DNA of 64,000 nucleotides. Origin: Nepenthes gracilis (Eukaryota; Streptophyta; Magnoliopsida; Caryophyllales; Nepenthaceae). This document shows positions 33,010 to 44,819 of this stretch, one piece after another. Location: NCBI GenBank assembly GCA_033239525.1, contig BSYO01000010.1, positions 9,823,379 to 9,887,378 on the forward strand, written 5' to 3'. Position 1 is the stretch's first letter, and each line of letters starts with the position of its first letter. The position numbers and the translations under genes are program-made. Under the pieces are notes generated by a model that saw only the letters and a list, made by a program, of their open reading frames with translations, searched no databases and was not told the DNA's origin.

Positions 33010-33630
33010 ATTACGTTTTCTCCTCACTCCGGCCATTATTCTTTCTCATCAACTTCGGCTTCCATTTCTTTATCAACACCGACTCCTTCATCAACACCAA
33101 CGTTGGCCTCAATATCAAATTCGGCTGTTATGATTTTATATGGCCACTTCGACCTAGAAGAGGTGACAAGCCACTCCGGCCTCACACCACCTCACAAGGC
33201 CACTCCGGCCTCATATCACTTCACAAGTCCACTCCGGTCTCCTTCTTGCTTCTAAGTCACTTCGGTCTTGAAGAGGCCACAATGCCACTCCGATCTCACT
33301 GCACATAAAGCCACTTCGGCCATGTCACACACAAAACACTCCGGCATTTTCCCTTCACATAATTAGCACAGAATTTTTATCAAAGGCAGGCCAGTTTGGA
33401 TTTTCACCTTAGGGCCGGTTTTGAATTTCACCTCAAGGCCGGTTTGGAACTTCACCTCAAGGCCGGTTTGGAACTTCTCCTCAAGGTCGGTTTGGAACTT
33501 CTTATTACATTTTCCGATCAACACCATTGCTTTTCTTATTATATTTTTCGGTCAACTGGCGTTGACCGGATAATCTTCAATTTCCCTCTACTCGTGGGAC
33601 TTTCTATGTCTTAGAATCTGAGCCGTCACA

Positions 33631-36008
33631 ATCTCCCCCACTTATAGGAATTTCGTCCTCGAAATTCAATAATCCTCACAATCTCATATTCACAGGTAAT
33701 CTTTCTCACATCCAGAAGTCATTCCCTCAGACAATGATTATTCTAGGAAACCTCAAGCATTTGAATTATTCTAATCCTCATCACAAATAAATCCTTAGCC
33801 TCTCAGAATAGCTCAACCCAAACACTTTCTGATTTTCCCAACCATCAATAATAGGAAGTCCTTATAACGATCCTCCGAATTTTCAAAAGCGACCTACAAT
33901 AATGCTGGCCATTTCTCCAATTTAATCCGATACTTCAAACGAATCCAATGAACGTCCACTTTAGTCCATTCCCAGCTTCAAAAGAATTCAATCACAGGGA
34001 CCTTAACCTTATTCTTAAATCTCTGAGCCATGGGTTCACAATGCTTACGCTACGCTACTCCGATTAAAACAGTTCTAGGATAGTCATACTATGAAGACAC
34101 ATCCACAATCCACAAACTATAGCCATATTCCGAGTTACAGTCATAACGATCACTCGAAGAGTCAACATAACTTAAAATCATTACCCAGAATCTTAAGATC
34201 CCATTGGCATACCAATAAACCAACTGATTCTAGCCGAACACATCTTCTATGATTACGATACGTGGGTCGCCCTAATCATCTTGAAGCAAATCATAAGGAC
34301 TTCATATTTCATGAACTCCTAGTTCCCAAACATTGAATGACATCCTATCACCCAATCATTTGGACTTATTCATGATTCATATTTCACACCTCCTATGAAA
34401 CTTCAAAGACATACGAGTCCAAAGACTCGCAGCATTAATTGTCAACATTGATGCCTGCTTTCCTAAAGAAACATCGAGGTTCACTTTCTCAACCTTTAAA
34501 TAGGTCTGTCCACATGCAATATCATATGATCATCCTTTTTAATGGTACCATTATTTTGGATTTTAAAACTTTAGATAATGACTATCTTCAAAGGCGAAGC
34601 CATAAGTTCTTAAAGCAAAGACTTTAGTCGCTAATTCTGACTTACATTCAGGGTAACACTAATGATGAACTTCTCCCTCACTTAAATCAAAGGTATCCAC
34701 CTATCATGATGTGAGGGTAACATAACCTTAACGTTTCTCAAAGGCATTACATTCCACGATAACATTCCAGACCCATCAGGGATCAACCCAAATGATGTGA
34801 TCGTTAATTACCCCCAACAAATCTCTCTAAGCCAAACGTCTCACTTGAATTATAGTCCTTGAAGAATACTTGTTAGATCACTTAATAACTTTGGTTAGAC
34901 CCAAGATGACCATATGCTTTCATGACACTAATCGGTCTTTCCAATAGCCATCACTTAAAATCTTATAGATCCCAAGATCACGCTACCGAAGAGTTATAAG
35001 CCTAACAGGGCATTCCTCCACTAAACTCGCATTCCCTTTTATCTATGAAGTCACCTCATTTTTGAATTTCATGAACAACCTTATCAGTCCGTCTTATCTA
35101 CCTCAAGGGTCCTAGGGTATTTTATAATGATACCAAAGCCTATACTTCCACGGCTCTGCATGGAACTCTCAACAATCTCCGTCGATTTCGACACAACCTA
35201 ATCTTCCTACTATAATCATCCTCAATTAGTCACACGGCCGAAGCCCCTCAATGACCATAAAATAACTTCAAGATGTGGCCGCATATACTAATTAGACTTA
35301 ACTTAGATTCTCATTGAATGTTCCATAGTAAAACATCATCAATCTCTTGATACCTTAATCAATTTAAACTTATGCCTTAGATCCCACAACTCGATTGCCA
35401 GATGTCATCCTAGGACTTGATATACCGAAATTTACTCCAGTCATACCAATCTCGAGCCGATGCCTCCACCCTATTCATTACACTTGTTAGGTTGATCAGG
35501 CAACCCCTTCTTAACGAATTACTAGCCTAAGGACTTCAATCCACAGTCGACCGAACTTAAACCTCAAACCGAGATTAACTAACCTAGGCCTTGAATCAAC
35601 ACTGATCAATTCAAGAACCCAATTGATACAAATCAAATTCCAACACTAAGGAGTCTCTACACACCATCTTCCTTTCGACCCTACAACCAATCACAAATAT
35701 TAGTAGTCCCCGTCTAAGAGCCGCTACTAATAGTTCGAAGACATTTCGCATTAAGCTAGCTAATTGAACTAAATCACCACTCTTAACTTAGTGCAAGCCT
35801 AAGTCATTTGGATTGGGGAAACCAAAACTACCCGGACTAGCTTAATCACCAAATACCTCTATTTACTTATTCGATCATTCATAACTTACAACCTTAAGTC
35901 GGAACAGATGGCTAAGTATAACCATCCTTTGATTCAACTTAGCCTATCCTAAGCTTCCGCATAGGTTCAAATCAAAACCTAGGGTATCTCAATTTCTTTG
36001 ATACCAAC
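33631..36008 (-). other. Element C internal region, no genes: PPT, conserved block, PBS
   Basis: The PPT on the minus strand is TATAAGTGGGGGAGAT (33631-33646) and the PBS is GTTGGTATCAAAGAAA (about 35993-36008), a one-base variant of TTGGTATCAGAG. No open frame above 62 codons occurs and no gag-pol motif is recognisable. It matches, collinearly, internal regions of K (55248-57779, same strand), E (6223-8113, opposite) and parts of D2 and D3. Examples: 34203-34240 against 59090-59130 (ATCAGTTGG...TATCGGTGTACCAA type) and 35550-35620 against 57240-57310 (AATCAACACTGATCAATTCAA). The conservation in copies with different LTRs argues for a shared functional or derivational core. Confidence 0.85.
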
Positions 36009-38898
36009 TGTGACAGACCGGCCATATTCCACCACATACGGCCGCCGTCAAACCTAGCCTTTACACATAAACGGTATAACACTAACTTTCTAGACATAAA
36101 GATTTTTCTTTTCTTTCATATAAACCTTTCATTTCATACACAGGATCGCTTAAAGCCGAACTCCTTGAGTTGGCCTCCAAAGTTTTTGGTTCTTACTTGA
36201 CCGGCCAATGAAGAGGACGGTCGGACATGAAGGTCCCGAAACAAACTGAGATGCCACTAGGAATCATAAAATTACTCAAACCATAACATCGTACGGAAGC
36301 ATACTATATTCATTAACTTTCACAGCGGTAGTGTTGTACAAAATGCTTCCCAAAAATAATCAATAGAGAGTACATCAAGTCTGTTCTTGCCATGATGCAT
36401 AATTCTGGCCGGCTACCCATCCTAGCTCATCCACCGTACTCCCATGTCTCGTCATCCGTAAGCTTCTCATTATCTAAAAATAGCAAGAGTGAGCTATAAG
36501 GCCCAGCAAGGTTCCCACATGCAGAAAACATTAACGTACATATCATCGGGTCAAAGTAGAGATTCATAACATCTACTTAGCATGCGAAAGGTCATCATAT
36601 CAATTCTTCTTAAGTTCAGAAATCTTGATTCTTCTTCTTGTTATCTTTTGTTCAAAAAATTCATAGAAAGCCGAACGAACTACTTATCATCTTTAGGGAC
36701 CGAACGGAAGCGGACAACATCGAGGAAGGGTTGTGTGCTACCCCACAACTTAAAGCCGTATCCTCTCATTATGCTCCCGAGGCAGGAGGTAATGCCTTTA
36801 ACCCGGCATATGGGGCCGTAGTTCGAAAGCTTTATGCTCCCAAAAGTCTCCCCCCGTGGGCCAGGAGGTAGTCCTCGAGTGTCACTCCAATATCCTTCAT
36901 CTATCTTTAACAGCAAGTTCAATGGAAACTCGGTTCTTAGTTCATATCTTTTAATGACCATCCATCATAGTTCAAAAGTCGAAGGTCGTAGAGTTTTACT
37001 TGTTGTCCGAATTATATACATTATTCCTTGTTCTTATAGCCTTTATTCTTAACTTCAAACAATTGAAGTCCGTAAAGCCTTTCTTTTAACATACTAAAAC
37101 CGAAGGTCAAAGGTCTTACTCGTCAATGTCAGAGTTCTTTTTATCAAAAGCCGGAGGTCTCTTTCTTGAAAGCCGAAGTTCTTTTTATCAAAAGCCGGAG
37201 GTCCCTTTCTTAAAAGCCGGAGTTCTTTTTCTTCAAAGCCGAAGTTCATTTCTAAAAAGCCGATAGTCTCTTTCTTAAAAGCCAAAGTTCTTTTTGTCAA
37301 AAGCTGGAGTTCTTTTCTTAAAAGGCCAGAGGTTATTTTACACATGCAATAACCGAATAACTTAAAACATGGCAAGATTTCAGGCATTTAAGTAAAGCGT
37401 CCAAACATCATGAAATACAAGTACTTTTCCAAATACAAATAACTAGTCACCATCTAAATCATACAATAATCAAACTTCAAGCGTTCGAACATCACGAAAT
37501 AACTGAACATCACGAATAACAGGGCTTCTTTTAATCATGCGGTAACAAAGCTTCTCCCTTAAATCAAACGATCAGAACAAATATCATACGTAACATAAGT
37601 TCATCAAAATCAAACATACTTGCATTGCAAACATACGTATACTTGTATTACAAACATTATCTTTAAGAAAGGTGAGTACAATTGCCTGAATCTCCTTGCT
37701 TAGAGCCTAGATCTCCTTACTCAGAGCCGTCGTGAAATTCTTTCTTAGTTCTTTCACTGGAAAGCTTAGCCGAGAGCTTTCCCTTCCCCGTTTCCTTAAA
37801 TTCTCTAGTTCCCTATTTATAGGCCTTTGTTCTAACGGTAGTAGGTAGGCAAGTCAACCACTCTGGGGTGGTTGGGAGTTGGTTACCAACTCAGGCATAG
37901 TCTTTATCATTAGTCATCATGTCAATCAATCGGGCGGTCGACTCTTCCTTGACTTCTCTTCACATTTTTCGGTCTCCTTCTTACCCTGATTAGCCTTTAA
38001 TTCTTTTAATTGTTCATCCTTCATTTCTGGTCAACTAGCATTGATCGGATTAGGTTTCTCTTTCGTGTTTTCGGGCAACTGTCATTGACCGGATTTAGTT
38101 GCTCATTCTTACATATTTCGGTCAACTGGTGTTGACCAGATTTTACTTACCTTTAACATTTTCTTGTCTCCTTTTTCCCTCCACATTTTTCGGTCAACAT
38201 AAGTTGACCGAATTATGATTTCCCTTCATGCTTTCCAGTCAACATGCGTTGACCAGATTATGTTTTCTCCTCACTCCGGCCATTATTCATTCTCATCAAC
38301 TTCGGCTTCCATTTCTTTATCAACACCGACTCCTTCATCAACACCAACGTTGACGTCAATATCAACTTCGGCCTTTATGATTTTATATGGCCACTTCGGC
38401 CTATAAGAGGTGACAATCCACTCCTTGAGGCCACTCCGGCCTCACACCACCTCACAAGGCCACTCCGGCCTCATATCACTTCACAAGTCCACTCCGGTAG
38501 TCACTTCAGTCTTGAAGAGGCCACAATGCCACTCCGGTCTCACTGCACATAAAGCCACTTCAGCCACGTCACACACAAAACACTCCGGCATTTTTCCTTC
38601 ACATAATCAGCACAGAATTTTTATCAAAGGCAGGCCGATTTGGATTTTCACCTTAGGGCCAGTTTGGAATTTCACCTTAGGGCCGGTTTGGAATTTCACC
38701 TCAAGGCCGGTTTAGAACTTCACCTCAAGGCTGGTTTGGAACTTCTCCTTAAGGCCGGTTTAGAACTTCTTATTACATTTTTCGGTCAACGCCATTGCTT
38801 TTCTTATTACATTTTCTGGTCAACTGGTGTTGACCGGATAATCTTCAATTTCCCTCGACTCGTGAGACTTTCTATGTCTTAGAATCTCGGCCGTCACA
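36009..38898 (-). repeat. Element C 5' LTR
   Basis: It starts TGTGACAGACCGGCC and ends CGGCCGTCACA. The same parts are found as in the 3' LTR, with shorter arrays: GCCGGAGTTC minisatellite at 37122-37330, W-box palindromes at 38030-38255 and 38818-38837, and 24-bp repeats at 38630-38770. By eye it is about 93% identical to the 3' LTR over the first 300 bp, so the insertion is not recent. Confidence 0.93.
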
Positions 38899-40058
38899 AC
38901 AACTAGCCAGCCGAGGGGAAATAAAGGAGTGCATGGACCCAGAGTCAAAAAGTACTGAGCAAGAAATACCACGAACTGGAAGTATACCTTCCACCACCTC
39001 ATTTGATGCTATGGCCTCGCTAGCAGACATTGCAAAAGCTTTACCCTGCACTGCTGGCTTTGGAACCCTAATCCTCGATGCTTGAGGGCACGCCTTGGCT
39101 TTATGCCCCACTTGGCCACAAGTGAAGCAAGCACCCGTCAACCTGGGACACGGTCTACCCTCATGCATTCTTCCACAGTGCTGACACAAACCCACTGAAG
39201 CTTGAGAAGACGATGAGATCTTGCCACTCCTCTATCCAAAAACTGGCTGCCTCGACTTCTTGTATGGTCTCCCTGAACTAGCCCCAGTGCTGGCACTTGT
39301 CCCGCTCTTACTAGATGACCTCTTTCTGAAAAACTCTTCCTTTGCATGCTCTTGCTCATAAATCAAGGCTCGATCTAGTACATCAGCATAGGTGGCCAAT
39401 TGAAGGGTCGCCAGCTATTTGCGGATGTCATCCCGCAAGCCCATTAAGAACTTCCTAGTCCTCCTTTCTTCATCTTCAACTATGTAGGGAGCGAACCGTG
39501 ACAACTCCAAAAACTTGGTGTCGTACTTTGGCCACCGTCCGGTTTCCCGCCTTAGCTTGAGAAATTTCTCCTCTTTCTGAATACGGAGGCTAAATGGAAA
39601 ATACTTCTCTAAAAATGCATCCTCAAACATCTTCCAGGTAATCTCAGCCTCCAGTACACCCAACGCTCTTTTTCTCATTTGCCACCAATGGTGTTTCTCA
39701 CCTTCAAGCCAGTAAGACGTAAACAGCACCTGATCCTTCACTGGGCATCTGATCATGGTAAATACCCTCTTAAGGCTCTCTAACCATGAATCTGCCTTAA
39801 GTGGGTCAAGCTCTTCCAAAAACGCCGCACTAGCTCCTGAACGAAGCGATCATAAGCATATGGCTCCGGATTAACAGGAGCCTGAATGGGAGCCGGAGCA
39901 GGAACAGGGGCTAGATGTCGCTGCTCCATATTCTCAATGATGTTTGTAAGATGCCCCAATAGATTCATATACTCCAATAGATTCAGATACCCTGCCTCTC
40001 AATCTCGGGGCTCTCGGGGAGACTCAGCCCTTTACAAACCTTGACGTCTAGGCAGTAT
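38899..40058 (-). pseudogene. gag: Element B gag and protease start, right of element C
   Basis: Read right to left. The start codon is mutated to ATA (40058-40056), followed by LPRRQG-like sequence matching MPPRRQG of A. Open pieces follow: EYMNLLGHLTNIIENMEQRH (39977-39780), capsid LDPLKADSWLESLKRVFTMI with EITWKMFEDAFLEKYFPFSL and LMGLRDDIRK (39819-39415), a linker (39359-39138), then the zinc knuckle [14 protein letters not shown] with all four CCHC ligands, and a protease start [19 protein letters not shown] with intact DSG. Element C interrupts about 35 codons later. At least three frameshifts or stops separate the pieces. Confidence 0.87.
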
Positions 40059-40296
40059 CGCCAACTTTAGAAGTCAACACTGAAAAAGAAACAACAAAAG
40101 GTTGAGCCAAAGGTTTAACCGTCCTCTATGACAACACTAGATATGATAACACTTATGCAATTAAAACGAATATTCGAAATGAGGGTACTTAATTATCCTA
40201 ACGTTCCATGTTCACTCATTCGGCCTAAACCCATACTATCCTAGACTTCCGCATAAATTCAGATCCATCCTAAGGCATCCATTCTCTGATACTAAC
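40059..40296 (-). other. Element B leader and primer-binding site
   Basis: The minus strand beside the LTR reads GTTAGTATCAGAGAA (about 40282-40296), a one-base variant of the tRNA-Met PBS. The leader matches that of A (TAGGATAGTATGGGTT type). Confidence 0.8.
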
Positions 40297-42159
40297 TGTG
40301 ACGGACCAGATTATTTTTCTCAAATAACCTCCATCAAGCATAATAATAAACTAGTATTCCTATTTAAAATTATTAATTTATGTAGAAAATTGGGGAGGGT
40401 ACCATTTGTAAATCAAGCGTTTGCCAGAATACAAACACTTGTATATCAACCCTGCACAATAATCTACAACAATCCACAATAAAACTACAAGTCTCAATGC
40501 TCAACACACTACACAGGATGTAATCACCACATCAACCGAGGTAGCACCGACATCATAACTCCAGTATAATGCCAGTGGGGAAGGATGCCAACTAGGAGCC
40601 TCGATCATAACCACAATGAGAAGGACCTGCGGAAGCATAAAAACCACAATTTATAGTGAAAACTGATCCATCATTCATTCATGCTAAACATCATTAACTA
40701 TCACCTTACATGTTTTATACAGTCTACAAAAATAGGACAAAAATTCCTGTTTCATACACAAAATTAGCTAAGTCCCAATCCCAAGCCCTGCGTGCAATAT
40801 AAGCTATCTATCGCACTCCTATGGCCTACTCAGTCTCATCGGGTATAACGTGTTCTCATCTGAAAGATATACAGCAAGAGTAAGCGTACATCCAACAAAT
40901 AAAATCATACATCACTAACTACTACAGTTAACAGAAAAAACAGTAACTGGAGAGGGGAAACATATAACATGAATAAAAGGAAGCATCCGAGGAGACGGAA
41001 CATTTGGAATCACTTGGTTCGTATGTTTGTTCTGGTTACGCTTATTTATTTTCATTACTTTCATCAATCTATACGGACCCGGGCTAGTAGGTCGTACTAA
41101 CCAACGATGTGAGAGAATAAGGAAAAGAAAGTGTTTACCCCACATTCTAAAGCCGGCTGCATTTTAGGTCTGCAGCACCTGACCATCGGCTACGTTTTAT
41201 GTTTGCAGCACTCGACCATCGGCTATATTTTAGGCCTGCAGCACTCGGCCATCTCAATCGTCCCATATCCCCCAAGGCCCTGCGCAATCCTCGTTCTTTC
41301 ACAGTAGTATCCGAAAGCGTACCTTGAATATCACCCGCTCCTAGGAGCAGCCGAAGTATTCCTTGGGTTCCCACCGTGATGTACTTGGTAAGCTAGGGGG
41401 TACTACCCCTATGAACCATGGTCATAATTTTAAGATTAGTCTTAATCCTTTGAAGAGGAATCCACCGTTTGCCATATACATTCTCCAACCGGGAAATCAC
41501 ATTCCCATCACATATCTCCCTTCGGGAGATCAAATCTATCATATTGCACTTTGTGGATTCCCTTCCATTTACTTGTTCGGTTCCTTTCTTTCATTTAGAG
41601 CTTAGATCTTTCAACCATCAAGTTCAACTAGCAAGAGAGTTTGGTTTTACTTACCTTTGTTGGTCCAACACCATCTTAGAAGCCTCCGGGGATGCATTCC
41701 CATGCTGCGGTGCACAATTACACATTTTTAGACCTTATCATTAGACACAAACATTTAGTCATAAGTTCCATCACAATTGAAGAGAGCTAAAGTATGCACA
41801 TTTACCTTCCAATCTCGGGTGAACAGTGTCAAGCCACTTTTAGAGGGCTCGGACACCGCGAACAAGTCGATTCTTGCAAAATCGAACGTCCGGCCGATAT
41901 ATATTTACTATTGAGTTGTGGGGAATCATATTTTGAAGTCACTTCAGCATATTGTGAAGGTAGAAATATGCAAATTCCCTTTTTTGTCTCGGGTGAATAG
42001 TGACAGTGCCCTTTTAGAGGGCCCGGATGCTGCGTTCGGGCGAAACGTGCGTGATCGATAATACGGCCGACATATATACATATTTGGGACATGGGGATTC
42101 ATATTTTGGGTCAATTTAATGAAATAAGGTGCGGAAACGGAAAACCCCAAATTCCCGTA
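40297..42159 (-). repeat. Element B 5' LTR, truncated by element J
   Basis: It starts TGTGACGGACCAG (40297). It aligns with the 3' LTR of B but lacks the 520-bp internal duplication. It has three 33-bp minisatellite units (41155-41250). It stops at AATTCCCGTA (42159), where other copies continue GGTTAGGGTTTG for another 0.7 kb including the TATA box. Confidence 0.88.
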
Positions 42160-43311
42160 TGTAACGGCCAAGATTCTAGAACATAGCAATTCTAGTTATT
42201 AGACCTTATAATCCGGTCAACGCTAGTTGACTAAAAAATATAATAAGAAAAGTAAATCGGCCCTAAGATAAAAATCAAGTTCGGCCTTTGTATGAGAAAA
42301 AGAAGTCTAGATTTCCTTCATGAAAAGAAGTCCGGAATATTCCTTGAAGAAAAGAAGTTCGGAATATCCCCTGATGAAAAGAAGTCCGGATTTCCTTGAT
42401 GAAAATCAAGTCCAGCCGAAGTGGCCTTGAAAGCCAGAGTGGCTTTGTGGTTGATAAAGCCGAAGTTGATGATCCGGTCAACAAGTGTTGACCAGAAGTC
42501 GTGTAAGAATAATTCGTTCAACACCGATAGTTGACTGGAATGTGATTAAATGAGAAAACTAAATCCTACTAAGTTCAGTTAACCGAAAATTTAATGTGTT
42601 TACATGAGAAAGCTAAATCCTCCTAAGTTCAATTAACCAGGAATTAATAGTGTTTAATCTAAATCCAGTTAAGTTCAGTTAACTGGGAATTAATAAACTC
42701 TGTGGGAATGTAAACGCCATAAATAAGAAACATTCCCCTTGGATTTGTCAATCATTAATGATGAAACATTCCCCCTGGATTTGACAATCATTAATGATGA
42801 AACATTCTCCCTGTAGTGCCAATTATTAATGATAGTCTTCAGACTTAAGACCTATAAATAAGAACCAGAGGAGTAAAAAAAAGGCATGCAATAGAAATTC
42901 TAGTAAAAGGAGGCCAAAAGATCAAGGCAAAGTAGAAGAAACCCCGGCAAGATACTCACCCCTGTTTTTAAAGTTCATGTTTATGCATGTTTGCTACGTA
43001 AGTATATAATATTCTTATGAAATTATGTATGATGTCTGTTCTGTTTTTGTGGTTTATTGCTCTTAATCGCATGTTTAAAAGAAACTCTGATATTTATGGT
43101 GTTAGATTTTATTTTGCTTGAAGTATATGATTATTTGTTAAATTATATGAACTATGATAATTGCAGAAAAGACTTCTAACTTTTAAGAAAGAGCACTCCG
43201 TCCGTTTGATGAAAAAGCATTCCGTCATTTTAAGAAAAAGAGCTCCAGACTTTGATGAAAGAGCACTCCGTCCTTTTTAAAGAAAAGTCACTCCGGTTTT
43301 AGAGCTCCAGA
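42160..43311 (+). repeat. Element J 5' LTR, truncated
   Basis: It starts TGTAACGGCCAAGATTC and follows the 3' LTR to the GAGCTCCGGA-type array, stopping at 43311. It carries W-box palindromes near 42215, 42477 and 42516 and a TATA box at 42851. Differences from the 3' LTR are mainly T for C or A for G in this copy. Confidence 0.88.
42851..42860 (+). promoter_or_regulatory. TATA box of element J 5' LTR
   Basis: CCTATAAATA, followed by AGAACCAGAGGAG; identical in the 3' LTR (47862-47871). About 690 bp from the LTR start, a plausible U3 length for a 2.5-kb LTR. Confidence 0.68.
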
Positions 43312-44819
43312 TGGACGGACCATATTATTTTCCACCAAATAACCTCCGTCAATAACATCTAAGGACACCGAGAATATAATAATCATAAATTCTACAAAAA
43401 TTGGGCAGAGTTCCGTCTGTAAATTGGACATTTTCAAAATACAAACACCTGAAAAACGTAACCCTGCATAATAAACCACAAATAATTCTCAAATAAAATC
43501 CCATGGCAACAACACAGGATCCAAACGCCACAACAACGAAGGTGGCATCGACGACTTAAATCAGACAACACCAGCAAAGAAGGATGCTAACTTAGAACCT
43601 TGAAATCACCATAAGTTAAAACCTGCGGAAGCATATAAAGACTACAATACACAGCGGACTAATAAATATACATATCATCCATCTGCCACTAACACAATAT
43701 ACTGCCGTACAAGTTTGATCCGATACAAAAGCCAAAAACCCAAAATATTCTTGGCATACATCTAGCCAATCCAAGTCCAAGTCTCGAGCCAAACACGCAA
43801 GACAGCTAGCTACCGAGCTTCTAGGGTCTACGCTGACTCATCAGGTATCAAGGCGTTCTCATCTAAAAAATATAAAGCAAGGGTGAGCATAAAGCCCAGC
43901 AAATGAAATCATATCCCACTAACTAACAACAAGCAATGGTACTGAAAAGAAAGAGCAAAGGAACAGTACAAGAGGGCATAAGAGGGAGGAGAGAACTTGA
44001 GATTATCTGATTCATTTTATTCATCTTTATTTAAACATTTATCTTTGCGGACCCTGGAGCTAGTAGATCGTACTAGCCAACGAAGTAAGAGAACGAGGAA
44101 AGTAATGTGTTCGCTACACATTCTAAAGCCACGGCTACATTCTTAGGTCGGTAGCACACAAACACTGGTTGCATCCACGCAACAATCCATAGAACAACTA
44201 CATCTCGATATGTAGTGTTCAACGACACGCCCCACACCCCCAGGGACCCGGGCAATCCTCGTTCTTTCACTGTAGTGTCCTAGAACTTGCCATGTACGTC
44301 ACCCACTCCCAAGGGCGGCCAGAGTATTCCTTGGGTTCCCACCATGATATACGTGGCAGGTTAGAGGACACCACTCCTATCAACCACGGTCCTAATTTCA
44401 AGGTTTCACTCTTCGGGAGGGAGGACCCACTACACGACACACTCAATATCACTGGGAAGTCCCATTTCCATCACATGTCTCCATCTGGGAGATCCCGTTC
44501 TCCACGACACACCTAGTGGGTCTCCCTCCATTTACTTATTGGACTTAATTTCTTCTTTGAGATTAACTTTTATCACAATTTAACACAATGTTCACAAGGA
44601 GTTTTGAATTCCTTACCTTTAGTGGACAACCACCACCTTAAAAGCTCTCGGGACACGTTCCCACGTTTCCAGTGCACAATTTATACAGTTCAAAGCTTAT
44701 ACTTTCGCATCGACACATATCATAAGCTTCATCATAATTATATAGGAGCAACATGAGCAATTTCACAATTTATTCACGGATGAACAGTAACTTAGAGGAC
44801 TTGGAGGCCACGAACGGAC
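43312..44819 (-). repeat. Family 1-related LTR fragment inside element J
   Basis: It starts TGGACGGACCATATT (43312, one base off TGTGACGG plus a short deletion) and ends abruptly at CGAACGG (44818), where element J RT begins. It follows the LTR copy at 49645-51623 most closely (CCTGGAGCTAGTAGATCGTACTAGCC type), so it is a subfamily of family 1. The 0.8 kb that should complete it is missing. Confidence 0.78.

Larger units (their letters stand above)
30718..33630 (-). repeat. Element C 3' LTR
   Basis: It starts TGTGACGGATCGGC and ends GAGCCGTCACA. Inside: minisatellite of GCCGGAGTTCTTTT and GCCGGAGGTCTCTTTC units (31825-32085), probable TATA box (AAATTATAGG complement; minus strand CCTATAAATT, 32566-32575), W-box palindromes (32781-33009 and 33549-33568), and a 24-bp repeat GGCCGGTTTGGAACTTCACC type (33395-33500). 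Differences from the 5' LTR are mostly transitions. Confidence 0.93.
30718..38898 (-). mobile_element. Element C: non-autonomous LARD-type element nested in B
   Basis: A complete 8181-bp LTR element without coding capacity. The 3' LTR is 30718-33630 (2913 bp), internal region 33631-36008 (2378 bp), 5' LTR 36009-38898 (2890 bp). Perfect 5-bp target duplications ACAAC lie at 30713-30717 and 38899-38903, and protease sequence resumes across them as in uninterrupted element A. PPT and PBS are both present, so it is structurally able to be copied by trans-supplied proteins. The LTRs are of family 2, like coding elements F and J. It fits the class of large retrotransposon derivatives. Confidence 0.95.
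23953..42159 (-). mobile_element. Element B: family 1 Ty3/gypsy, host of nested insertions
   Basis: Minus-strand element with 3' LTR 23953-26944, PPT, pol, protease, gag, leader and truncated 5' LTR 40297-42159. Two foreign insertions interrupt it: a 407-bp poly(A) retroposon (29205-29611) and the 8181-bp element C (30718-38898). Without them the internal region is about 4.8 kb, typical of Tekay/Del. The 5' LTR is broken off at 42159 by element J, and the missing 0.7 kb is not found at the other side of J. It is inserted in the gag-protease region of I. Confidence 0.9.

Noticed and set aside
34439..34627. 62-residue open frame in element C
   Set aside because: It is the longest in a 2.4-kb AT-rich region, expected by chance, and absent from K and E.
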